DNA from: Deltaproteobacteria bacterium
Lineage (GTDB): Bacteria > Desulfobacterota > Syntrophia > Syntrophales > Fen-1087
DNA: 17,276 bases
NCBI GenBank assembly: GCA_026388595.1
Contig: JAPLJM010000075.1
Coordinates: forward strand, 1 to 17,276
Reading direction: 5' to 3'
Shown: piece after piece, positions 7,896-13,828 of the stretch
How the letters are laid out: every line of letters begins with the position of its first letter
Position numbering within the stretch: the stretch's first letter is position 1
The notes under the pieces: model-generated
Seen by the model: the letters and a program-made list of their open reading frames with translations, nothing else
What the model was told of the DNA's origin: nothing
Database searches by the model: none
Made by a program: the position numbers and the translations under genes

Positions 7896-8774
7896 ATGTT
7901 TAAGGGAGCCATTGTCGCGATTGTAACACCGTTCAAGAAAGGGAAAGTGGATGAGGCGTCATTAAGAAAGCTGATCGAGTTTCAGATTAAAAATGGAACC
8001 GACGGGATTGTCCCCTGCGGAACGACGGGAGAATCCAGCACCCTGTCTCATGAGGAGCATGACAAGGTGGTTGAAATTACTATTGATGCCGTCAAAAAGC
8101 GTGTGCCGGTGATTGCCGGAACCGGATCCAACAGCACTGCCGAGGCTATCCGGCTGACCAGGCATGCCCATAAGGCCGGCGCCGACGGGGCATTGATGGT
8201 TGCCCCCTATTACAACCGGCCCACCCAGGAAGGGCTTTATCAGCATTACAAGGCTGTGGCGGAAGCAATTCCCATCCCCATTATCATTTACAATATTCCC
8301 GGGAGGACGGGTGTCAATATTAATCCGGATACGCTGGCCCGGCTCGCCAAGATAAAGAATATCGTCGGCGTCAAGGAAGCATCGGGATCGATCAAGCAGA
8401 TGAGCGACGTTATCAGCCTCTGCGGACCTAATTTTGACGTGCTCTCCGGAGATGATCTCTTTACGCTGCCGTTGTTGGCGATGGGGGGTCGTGGTGTGAT
8501 CTCTGTGGTTTCCAATGTGGCGCCGGCGGATATGGCAGCCCTGGTGGATTCTTTTGAGGCGGGAGATCTAAAGAAAGCAAGGGCATTACATTTCAAGATG
8601 GCCGGTCTGATCGACGCGCTGTTTATCGAAACCAATCCCACACCGGTAAAGGCCGGTTTATCTCTCATGAAAAAGATTTCCTATGAGGTCAGATTGCCGC
8701 TTTACAAGATGTCCGACGCAAATTATGAAAAGTTAAAGAAGGTGATGGTTGGTTACGGGCTGATCAAAGGTTGA
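7896..8774 (+). CDS. dapA: 4-hydroxy-tetrahydrodipicolinate synthase
   Basis: DapA condenses pyruvate with aspartate semialdehyde, the committed step towards diaminopimelate and lysine. The 292-residue TIM-barrel protein carries CGTTGES at 41-47 with Thr44, APYYNRPTQEG with Tyr106, IYNIPGRTGVNI with Tyr132 and Arg137, and the Schiff-base lysine Lys160 in VGVKEASG. These align with Thr44, Tyr107, Tyr133, Arg138 and Lys161 of the E. coli enzyme. The ATG at 7896 follows a strong AGGAGGAG (7886-7893) and gives the usual N-terminus MFKGAIVAIVTPF; an upstream in-frame TTG at 7878 lies before the ribosome binding site and is rejected. The TGA stop is the left edge of the palindrome that separates this gene from dapB. 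Confidence 0.97.
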   Translation: MFKGAIVAIVTPFKKGKVDEASLRKLIEFQIKNGTDGIVPCGTTGESSTLSHEEHDKVVEITIDAVKKRVPVIAGTGSNSTAEAIRLTRHAHKAGADGALMVAPYYNRPTQEGLYQHYKAVAEAIPIPIIIYNIPGRTGVNINPDTLARLAKIKNIVGVKEASGSIKQMSDVISLCGPNFDVLSGDDLFTLPLLAMGGRGVISVVSNVAPADMAALVDSFEAGDLKKARALHFKMAGLIDALFIETNPTPVKAGLSLMKKISYEVRLPLYKMSDANYEKLKKVMVGYGLIKG

Positions 8775-8915
8775 CGACATTGTAAAAAGTCCATATGCTC
8801 TGCTGCGCTTCATCCGAACTCGTTGCGGCGTACGACACAGTACGCTTCACTCCTCAGGATTCGCGCGCCTCGCCTCTGGCGCTTTTTACTTTGTCGTCCT
8901 AAATTTTGACTTTTT
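8773..8915. repeat. Long imperfect palindrome between dapA and dapB
   Basis: The whole 172-nt dapA-dapB gap is dominated by nested inverted segments in register. The outer arms 8773-8790 and 8881-8898 match at 15 of 18 positions, including GTAAAAAG/CTTTTTAC and GACGACA/TGTCGTC. Inner pairs are GCGC 8805-8808 with 8865-8868, ATCC 8812-8815 with GGAT 8857-8860, and a perfect GCGTAC/GTACGC stem (8828-8833, 8840-8845) around a 6-nt loop. A further GACTTTTT at 8908-8915 can also pair with AAAAAGTC at 8784-8791. No ORF of note is inside. Its shape fits a dispersed intergenic palindromic repeat or small MITE-like element; copy number cannot be seen here. It could act as an mRNA stem that attenuates transcription or protects the upstream message. 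Confidence 0.75.
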
Positions 8916-8946
8916 GCGAGAGCATCAAGGGTAAGGAGAGAACGCT

Positions 8947-9753
8947 ATGGTAAAGGCTGTTGTCACAGGCGCCGGCGGTAGAATGGGAGGCCGAATCATC
9001 ACGCTGATCAACACGGCAGAAGGGATTAAACTGGTCGGCGCCGTCGAGCAAAAAGGACATGCCCTGGTGGGAAAAGATGTGGGAGAAGCCTTGGGGCTGG
9101 GAAAGCTGGGCGTCACGGTCAGCGATGACCTGAGCGCCTGTATCGATAAAGGAGACGTCGTGATTGACTTTACAAATCACGCGGCTTCACTCAAAAATCT
9201 TGAACTGGCCGTCAAAAAGAAGCGGGCCATGGTGATCGGCAGTACGGGATTTACTGCCGATGAAATGAAAAAAGCTGCCAGATTATCCAAGAAAACGCGA
9301 TGCGTTCTGGCGCCAAACATGAGCGTGGGCGTCAATGTCATGTTTAAAGTGCTTGCGGATGTGGCCAAGATTCTGGGTGACGATTATGACGTGGAGATTG
9401 TGGAAGCGCATCATCATCTCAAGAAAGATGCGCCCAGCGGCACGGCCATGAAAATGGCGCAGATTATTGCCAAGGCCCTTGGCCGTGACCTGGATCAAAC
9501 GGCGGTATACACAAGAAAAGGCATGATCGGCGAGCGAACCAAAGCCGAGATCGGAATCCAGACGCTGCGGGCCGGGGACATCGTGGGCGAGCACAATGTC
9601 ATGTTCGGTGCAGTCGGTGAACGACTGGAATTCATTCACCGAGCCCATAGCCGGGATAATTTTGCCAAGGGGGCCATCCGGGCTGCGAAATGGATTATCC
9701 TGCAACGGGATGGCCTTTATGACATGCAGGACGTCTTAGGACTAAAAGCATAA
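8947..9753 (+). CDS. dapB: 4-hydroxy-tetrahydrodipicolinate reductase
   Basis: DapB reduces the DapA product with NAD(P)H to tetrahydrodipicolinate. The 268-residue protein has the N-terminal Rossmann motif VVTGAGGRMGGRII at 5-18, the cofactor-side DFTNHAA near 74-80 and GSTGF at 98-102. The substrate-domain signature EAHHHLKKDAPSGTA is at 153-167; His155, His156 and Lys159 align with E. coli His159, His160 and Lys163. The start at ATG 8947 is supported by AAGGAGAG at 8933-8940. Unlike the other arg/lys genes it is separated from its upstream neighbour by a structured 172-nt spacer, so its expression may differ from that of dapA. No aminotransferase gene such as dapL follows; the next gene, 13 nt later, is folK. 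Confidence 0.97.
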   Translation: MVKAVVTGAGGRMGGRIITLINTAEGIKLVGAVEQKGHALVGKDVGEALGLGKLGVTVSDDLSACIDKGDVVIDFTNHAASLKNLELAVKKKRAMVIGSTGFTADEMKKAARLSKKTRCVLAPNMSVGVNVMFKVLADVAKILGDDYDVEIVEAHHHLKKDAPSGTAMKMAQIIAKALGRDLDQTAVYTRKGMIGERTKAEIGIQTLRAGDIVGEHNVMFGAVGERLEFIHRAHSRDNFAKGAIRAAKWIILQRDGLYDMQDVLGLKA

Positions 9754-9766
9754 GGCGAATTAGGGA

Positions 9767-10279
9767 TTGATCGAAGGGACCAGCGGCATCATCAGTTTTA
9801 TCGGTATCGGGGCCAACGAGGGGCAGCCTGTGGCGCAGTGCCTTGAGGCGATCGAGCGTATGCATGCCGCTCCCGGTGTCCGTGTCCTGCGGCGGTCTTC
9901 GCTTTACCGGTCGGAACCGGTGGGGCTCCGGGAGCAGGATTGGTTCGTGAATGCAGTGGTCGAAATCAGGACCGTGCTACAGGCAGGCGAGCTTATGCAG
10001 GTCTTGCAGGCGATAGAACGCATGATGGGAAGAGAGAGGGACGTGCGGTGGGGGCCACGGGTCATTGACCTGGATATTTTGCTGTACGGGCAGCAGGTCA
10101 TTCAGGCGCCGGACATGAACATTCCCCACCCGGAGTTTCATAAACGGCGGTTTGTGTTGATGCCGTTTCACGAAATTGCTCCTTACGTGATGCATCCGGC
10201 TTTTGGTGTGTCCATCCATGGACTCTTGGAGCGTCTTTCGGATGAACTTCAGGTTGAATTAATAAAGCGACCGATATGA
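9767..10279 (+). CDS. folK: 2-amino-4-hydroxy-6-hydroxymethyldihydropteridine diphosphokinase (HPPK)
   Basis: FolK transfers pyrophosphate from ATP to 6-hydroxymethyl-7,8-dihydropterin in folate synthesis. The product is up to 170 residues. The family signature RWGPRVIDLDILLYG is at 94-108, with the magnesium-binding pair Asp101 and Asp103 (E. coli Asp95 and Asp97). Other family blocks are FIGIGANEGQP at 11-21, LYRSEPVG at 46-53, DWFVNAVVEI at 58-67 and PHPEFHKRRFVLMP. The start is uncertain. TTG at 9767 is the only standard start codon upstream of the conserved strand, and its Shine-Dalgarno is modest (AAGG near 9753-9756). The true N-terminus may be a few residues shorter. Its stop overlaps the start of the next small gene by 4 nt (ATGA). 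Confidence 0.93.
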   Translation: MIEGTSGIISFIGIGANEGQPVAQCLEAIERMHAAPGVRVLRRSSLYRSEPVGLREQDWFVNAVVEIRTVLQAGELMQVLQAIERMMGRERDVRWGPRVIDLDILLYGQQVIQAPDMNIPHPEFHKRRFVLMPFHEIAPYVMHPAFGVSIHGLLERLSDELQVELIKRPI

Positions 10280-10545
10280 TTATTGTAAGGCTGTTTGCAG
10301 CCATCATCATTTTTTATTTTCTCTTCAGGGTCGCCAAATGGCTTTTTTTATCCTCCGGGAAAGCATCTGAACCTTTACCGAATCGGCAGGCGCCGTTAAA
10401 AATGGAGGATCTGGTGGAGGATCCCTGCTGCCATACTTATTTGCCGGTAAGCCAAGCCTATCAGACATTGATTGATGGTAAAACCGAGTATTTTTGCAGT
10501 GAAAAATGCTGCAATCGTTTTCTTCAGAAGGAAAAGTCGCCATAG
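10276..10545 (+). CDS. Small membrane-anchored cysteine protein, PP0621-like, TRASH/YHS-type metal-site motif
   Basis: An 89-residue protein with one N-terminal membrane segment (about residues 2-20, IVRLFAAIIIFYFLFRVA), a short linker with KASEPLPNRQ, and a compact C-terminal domain. That domain has DPCCHTYLP with Cys51, Cys52 and His53, and YFCSEKCCNRF with Cys74, Cys78 and Cys79. The spacing of DPxC followed by a GK-x-YFCSxxC block resembles TRASH/YHS-type metal-binding domains and the small PP0621-family proteins, which usually have an N-terminal anchor and MEDLVxDPxC. A single zinc or other soft metal ion is a plausible ligand, but that is inference. The extra cysteine beside each motif (CC and CC) is unusual. 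Its ATG overlaps the folK stop by 4 nt. The function is unknown. Confidence 0.8.
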   Translation: MIIVRLFAAIIIFYFLFRVAKWLFLSSGKASEPLPNRQAPLKMEDLVEDPCCHTYLPVSQAYQTLIDGKTEYFCSEKCCNRFLQKEKSP

Positions 10546-10593
10546 AATGTCTTCATTCGTATGGATCAGGATGATTTTAAAACAGGAGGTCCT

Positions 10594-11241
10594 ATGAAGT
10601 TTTTCATTGATACTGCAAATATTCAGGAGATCAAAGACGGCCTTGCCCTGGGCATGGTCGACGGTGTGACCACAAATCCGTCGCTGGTAGCCAGGGAAAA
10701 AAAAGGTTTTGATCAGGTCATCAAGGAAATTTTGGGCGTTGTCGATGGTCCTGTGAGTCTGGAGGTCGTCAGTCTGGATGCGAAGGGGATGCTGAAGGAA
10801 GGCAAAAAACTGGCGAAACTGGGAACGCAGGTGGTCGTCAAAGTTCCCATGACCATAGAAGGACTTAAGGCAACCCGGATTTTTGCAAGTGAGGGCATTC
10901 GCGTCAACCAGACCCTGATTTTTTCGCCGCTGCAAGCCCTGATGGCGGCCAAGGCGGGTGCGGCCTACGTCAGCCCCTTTGTCGGCAGGCTTGATGATGT
11001 CTCGCATGACGGCATGGAAATTGTCGATCAGATTATGACGATTTATCATAATTATGGCTTTGACACGGAAGTCATTGTTGCCAGTGTGAGGCATCCGCGG
11101 CATGTTTTGGAAGCGGCCCTGATGGGCGCGGATATTGCCACCATTCCCTTCAAAGTGATCGTCCAGTTGGCGAATCACCCCCTGACGGATAAAGGAATTG
11201 AAGCTTTTCTGGCAGACTGGAAGAAAGTGCCGAAAAAATGA
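10594..11241 (+). CDS. tal: Transaldolase, small (TalC/FSA-like) type
   Basis: A class I aldolase of the compact transaldolase/fructose-6-phosphate aldolase family, 215 residues from ATG 10594. That start follows AGGAGGT (10584-10590) and gives the standard MKFFIDTANI N-terminus; an ATG at 10561 would add 11 unrelated residues. The Schiff-base lysine is Lys83 in VVVKVPMTIEG. Two residues separate the activities in this family: fructose-6-phosphate aldolases have Gln59 and Tyr131 (E. coli FsaA), whereas transaldolases have Glu and Phe. Here the equivalents are Glu57 in SLEVVS and Phe129 in SPFVGR. Transaldolase activity, transferring dihydroxyacetone in the non-oxidative pentose phosphate pathway, is therefore the better call. 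It lies 48 nt after the small cysteine protein gene. Confidence 0.93.
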   Translation: MKFFIDTANIQEIKDGLALGMVDGVTTNPSLVAREKKGFDQVIKEILGVVDGPVSLEVVSLDAKGMLKEGKKLAKLGTQVVVKVPMTIEGLKATRIFASEGIRVNQTLIFSPLQALMAAKAGAAYVSPFVGRLDDVSHDGMEIVDQIMTIYHNYGFDTEVIVASVRHPRHVLEAALMGADIATIPFKVIVQLANHPLTDKGIEAFLADWKKVPKK

Positions 11242-11260
11242 TGGATCGTCCCAAGGCCCT

Positions 11261-11869
11261 ATGATCGATTATCTGAAAAGATCCTTTGACAGGTTGCCGA
11301 TTGCGCAGGAAAGAAAAAAAGTATTGAACCTGCCCAATACAATCACAGTGCTCAGGATCGGCATTATCCCGTTTCTCTTTTTTCTACTTGAATCGCCCGG
11401 GCCAACGGGAAGCATCTTCATTGCCTTTATCTTTGTCCTCGCCTCCCTCACGGATCTCCTGGATGGCTATATTGCGAGGAGGTACCAGATCGTCACGACC
11501 ATGGGAAAATTTCTGGATCCCATTGCCGATAAGCTTGTCGTCAATACAGCGATGATTCTGATGATCCCTCTCGGCCGGATTCCTGCCTGGATTGTGGCCA
11601 TCATCATTATCCGGGATTTTACGGTGGATGGCATTCGGAGCATTGCCTCATCGGAAGGCCTCATCATTCAGTCCAGCCGGCTGGGGAAACAAAAAACGCT
11701 CTGTCAGGTCTTTGCCGTCACCGCCCTCATGATCCATTACCCCCTTCTGGGCGTCGACGCCCATTTGATCGGGATGGCCATCCTGTATGTCGCTCTCCTT
11801 TTGACCCTATATTCCGGCCTGGATTACCTGATGAAGTTTTTTAAAGAAATCTTAAACAAGAAAAATTGA
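11261..11869 (+). CDS. pgsA: CDP-diacylglycerol-glycerol-3-phosphate 3-phosphatidyltransferase
   Basis: PgsA makes phosphatidylglycerol phosphate from CDP-diacylglycerol and glycerol-3-phosphate at the inner membrane. The 202-residue protein begins with a short amphipathic segment, then LNLPNTITVLRI at about 22-33, typical of PgsA. The CDP-alcohol phosphotransferase signature is complete: Asp65, Asp68-Gly69, Ala72-Arg73, Gly82, Asp86 and Asp90 in the exact D-x2-DG-x2-AR-x8-G-x3-D-x3-D spacing. Several hydrophobic membrane segments follow (WIVAIIIIRDF, MAILYVALLLTLY). The start at ATG 11261 is preceded by CCAAGG. An in-frame ATG at 11198 lies inside the transaldolase gene and would add 21 polar residues, so it is rejected. 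Cardiolipin synthase-type and phosphatidylserine synthase-type relatives share the motif, so the exact substrate rests on the LNLPNxIT N-terminus. Confidence 0.92.
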   Translation: MIDYLKRSFDRLPIAQERKKVLNLPNTITVLRIGIIPFLFFLLESPGPTGSIFIAFIFVLASLTDLLDGYIARRYQIVTTMGKFLDPIADKLVVNTAMILMIPLGRIPAWIVAIIIIRDFTVDGIRSIASSEGLIIQSSRLGKQKTLCQVFAVTALMIHYPLLGVDAHLIGMAILYVALLLTLYSGLDYLMKFFKEILNKKN

Positions 11870-11885
11870 AAGGCTTGAATTTATA

Positions 11886-12707
11886 ATGGATCTTTCCCAA
11901 AGCGATTATTCCGCATTTGATATTTCTGAAATTACAATGTGCTTGTTTCATCCCCGCCCGGAGTGGCGCATGCCGGTCATGGGGCAGGGGACGGAATCTC
12001 ATCTGATCCCGGTGGCGCGGGATGTTACAATCGGCGCCCGATTTTACCTCGCTGGAAAGAGCTGCCCCAATATCCTCTTCTTTCATGGAAATGGTGAAAT
12101 TGTCTCTGATTATGAAGAGGTGGGCTTACTCTTTGGTCAAATGGGGATTAATTTTCTGCCTGTTGATTATCGTGGATATGGCCGATCAACAGGCCAGCCG
12201 ACGGTAAGCGCCATGATGCAGGACGCCCATGTCATCTTTGATTATGTTCGGGATTGGTTTAAGAATCAAGGATTCGCGGGACCGATGGTTGTCATGGGCC
12301 GGTCCCTGGGAAGCGCCCCGGCGATTGACCTGGCCTATCATTATCCGCATTTTATCGATGCCCTGATCATCGAAAGTGGTTTTGCCCACGTCGGTCCCTT
12401 ACTTCGACTTATGGGGATGGATATGTCGCTGTATGGCTTGTCGGAAGAACAAGGGCCGCAAAATCTGGACAAGATCCATCATTGGGAGAGGCCACTGCTC
12501 ATCATACATGCGGAATATGACCAGATTATCTCCTTTGGGGAAGGCGAGGCGCTCTTTGAGGCATCACCGGCAAAGGACAAAAAAATGCTCAAAATTCCTA
12601 ATGCAACCCACAATGACATCTTCTTCCAGGGGATGAGCGCTTACCTCCAGGCTGTCCGGGAATTGACCGACAAGATCAACGCAGAAAAAGACCCCCACCC
12701 AGTGTGA
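11886..12707 (+). CDS. Alpha/beta hydrolase of unknown substrate
   Basis: A 273-residue cytoplasmic alpha/beta-hydrolase-fold protein. The oxyanion-type loop FFHGNGE is at 65-71 and DYRGYGRSTG at 94-103. The nucleophile elbow MGRSLGS at 137-143 gives Ser140, with Asp212 in AEYDQII and His242 in NATHNDI completing a credible Ser-Asp-His triad. The pattern HGNG...YRGYGxSxG...GRSLGS is typical of the Bem46/ABHD17-like group of serine hydrolases, which act on varied esters or thioesters. No signal peptide or membrane segment is evident. ATG 11886 lies 16 nt after the pgsA stop, with only a weak purine run (AAAGG) about a dozen bases upstream. It is the last gene before the tRNA unit. The substrate cannot be inferred from context. 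Confidence 0.88.
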   Translation: MDLSQSDYSAFDISEITMCLFHPRPEWRMPVMGQGTESHLIPVARDVTIGARFYLAGKSCPNILFFHGNGEIVSDYEEVGLLFGQMGINFLPVDYRGYGRSTGQPTVSAMMQDAHVIFDYVRDWFKNQGFAGPMVVMGRSLGSAPAIDLAYHYPHFIDALIIESGFAHVGPLLRLMGMDMSLYGLSEEQGPQNLDKIHHWERPLLIIHAEYDQIISFGEGEALFEASPAKDKKMLKIPNATHNDIFFQGMSAYLQAVRELTDKINAEKDPHPV

Positions 12708-12750
12708 ATAAAAAATTGCAGAGGAGGATATTCAGATTCCTTTTTTCTTG

Positions 12751-12778
12751 TTGACAAAACATTTCTATTTGTTATAGA
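12751..12778 (+). promoter_or_regulatory. Sigma-70-like promoter for the tRNA-Gly/tRNA-Cys unit
   Basis: A perfect -35 hexamer TTGACA (12751-12756) is followed after 16 nt by a TATAGA -10-like hexamer (12773-12778). Transcription would start around 12785, about 15 nt before the first tRNA. The surrounding sequence is AT-rich, unlike the flanking genes. Confidence 0.75.
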
Positions 12779-12781
12779 TAC

Positions 12782-12800
12782 CGCTCGTTAAAAATGAGCG
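12782..12800 (+). other. Leader hairpin directly abutting tRNA-Gly
   Basis: CGCTCGT (12782-12788) can pair with ATGAGCG (12794-12800) with one G-T wobble, around a 5-nt loop. The last paired base is the first base of tRNA-Gly, so the stem ends at the expected RNase P cut. A role in 5' end processing is inference; chance is possible for so short a stem. Confidence 0.45.
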
Positions 12801-12874
12801 CGGGCGTAACTCAGTGGTAGAGTGCCACCTTGCCAAGGTGGACGTCGACGGTTCAAATCCGTTCGCCCGCTCCA
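12800..12874 (+). tRNA. tRNA-Gly (anticodon GCC), CCA encoded
   Basis: A full cloverleaf can be folded by eye. The acceptor stem is GCGGGCG with CGCCCGC, followed by discriminator T and an encoded CCA (12872-12874). The D-stem is ACTC/GAGT with AGTGGTA loop, and the anticodon stem CCACC/GGTGG encloses TTGCCAA with anticodon GCC at 12832-12834. The T-arm is GACGG/CCGTT with TTCAAAT loop. It reads GGC and GGU codons. It is 75 nt long, 9 nt ahead of tRNA-Cys and in the same transcript. Confidence 0.98.
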
Positions 12875-12883
12875 GAAATTGAT

Positions 12884-12959
12884 GGCGGCATAGCCAAGTG
12901 GCTAAGGCAGCGGTCTGCAAAACCGTTATTCACCGGTTCGAATCCGGTTGCCGCCTCCA
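12884..12959 (+). tRNA. tRNA-Cys (anticodon GCA), CCA encoded
   Basis: The acceptor stem is GGCGGCA with TGCCGCC, discriminator T (the usual U73 identity base for cysteine) and encoded CCA (12957-12959). The D-stem is GCC/GGC. The anticodon stem GCGGT/ACCGT encloses CTGCAAA, with anticodon GCA at 12917-12919. The T-arm is ACCGG/CCGGT with TTCGAAT loop. It is 76 nt long and reads UGC and UGU codons. Confidence 0.98.
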
Positions 12960-12968
12960 AATAACATC

Positions 12969-13006
12969 AAGGACTTGGCGGTGCGCTGCAAAGTCCTTTT
13001 TCTTTT
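12969..13006 (+). terminator. Rho-independent terminator of the tRNA unit
   Basis: An 8-bp perfect stem AAGGACTT (12969-12976) / AAGTCCTT (12991-12998) with a 14-nt loop runs into a T-rich tract (TTTTT C TTTT). It begins 9 nt after the tRNA-Cys CCA end and closes the tRNA transcript before the glycosyltransferase gene. Confidence 0.85.
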
Positions 13007-13082
13007 CCGGTTGTGTTCCCGTATCCCCTGGCCTTTTTGTGAATGTGATCTCGGATGTTTGCATGAGAAAGGTGAATGATTG

Positions 13083-13769
13083 ATGAAACTATCCATTGTT
13101 ATCCCCGTGTTCAATGAGGTCGGCACCATTGAGGAAATCATCCTGCGCGTTCAGTCTGTTCCCTTTGAAAAAGAAATCATCGTCGTAGATGATTTTTCTA
13201 CGGATGGTACCGTTCATTTATTAAGAAAAATCGATGCTATCCAAGAGAATGTTAAAGTATATTATCATGATCGGAACCAGGGTAAGGGAGCGGCGTTGCG
13301 AACGGGTTTTGCCGTTGTGCAGGGCGACGTCGTCATTATCCAGGATGCCGATCTGGAATACGATCCGCGGGAATACCCTAAGCTGCTGGAACCTATCCTG
13401 GATGGCCGGGCTGATGTCGTCTACGGATCACGGTTTCTCGGTGGACCGCATCGCGTACTGTCTTTCTGGCATTCTGTGGGAAACAAGTTTTTAACATTGC
13501 TATCAAACACCGTGACTAATCTGAACCTGACGGATATGGAAACGTGCTATAAGGCCTTTCGGACGGAGGTTTTGAATGATCTCTCATTAAAATCGAACCG
13601 CTTTGGCTTTGAACCGGAATTCACGATGAAGATCGCCAAGAGAAAATTTCGCATCTATGAGGTTCCGATCAGTTACAGTGGACGTACCTATCATGAGGGA
13701 AAAAAAATAAACTGGAAAGATGGCGTTGCCGCAATTTATACCATTTTGCGATATGGTTTCTTTGATTAA
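13083..13769 (+). CDS. Family 2 glycosyltransferase, dolichol/polyprenol-phosphate sugar transferase-like
   Basis: A 228-residue GT-A fold protein. MKLSIVIPVFNE at the N-terminus, IIVVDDFSTDGT at 32-43 (nucleotide-sugar binding, Asp36/Asp37) and the DxD metal motif in QDADLEYDP (Asp88, Asp90) define a family 2 transferase. Family-typical blocks follow: DVVYGSRFLGG, TDMETCYKAFR, FEPEFTMKIAKR and VPISYSGRTYHEGKKINWKDG. These match the DPM1-like group that moves a sugar from a nucleotide donor to a polyprenyl phosphate. There is no C-terminal membrane pair, so it is the short soluble form. ATG 13083 is preceded by AAAGGTGA at 13068-13075; an adjacent in-frame TTG at 13080 is less likely. No cell-surface polysaccharide genes flank it, so donor and acceptor are unknown. 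Confidence 0.9.
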   Translation: MKLSIVIPVFNEVGTIEEIILRVQSVPFEKEIIVVDDFSTDGTVHLLRKIDAIQENVKVYYHDRNQGKGAALRTGFAVVQGDVVIIQDADLEYDPREYPKLLEPILDGRADVVYGSRFLGGPHRVLSFWHSVGNKFLTLLSNTVTNLNLTDMETCYKAFRTEVLNDLSLKSNRFGFEPEFTMKIAKRKFRIYEVPISYSGRTYHEGKKINWKDGVAAIYTILRYGFFD

Positions 13770-13828
13770 CGCCAGCGCAAGTATTGTTTTTTCCCGGATA
13801 CAATAGCCCCTTCTTTGAGGTGTAACAC

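Noticed and set aside
10561..10593. Upstream ATG start for the transaldolase gene
   Set aside because: It would add 11 non-family residues and place the AGGAGGT ribosome site inside the coding region.
12720..12750. Possible terminator after the alpha/beta hydrolase, and a GAGGAGG ribosome-site-like run
   Set aside because: The stem is only about 4 bp before the T-run, and no start codon with a meaningful ORF follows the GAGGAGG.
12898..13083. 61-codon frame starting inside tRNA-Cys
   Set aside because: It overlaps a secure tRNA and its terminator, so coding is implausible.
13799..13804. TACAAT as a possible -10 box for pepA
   Set aside because: No acceptable -35 hexamer lies 16-18 nt upstream, so the promoter call is unsupported.
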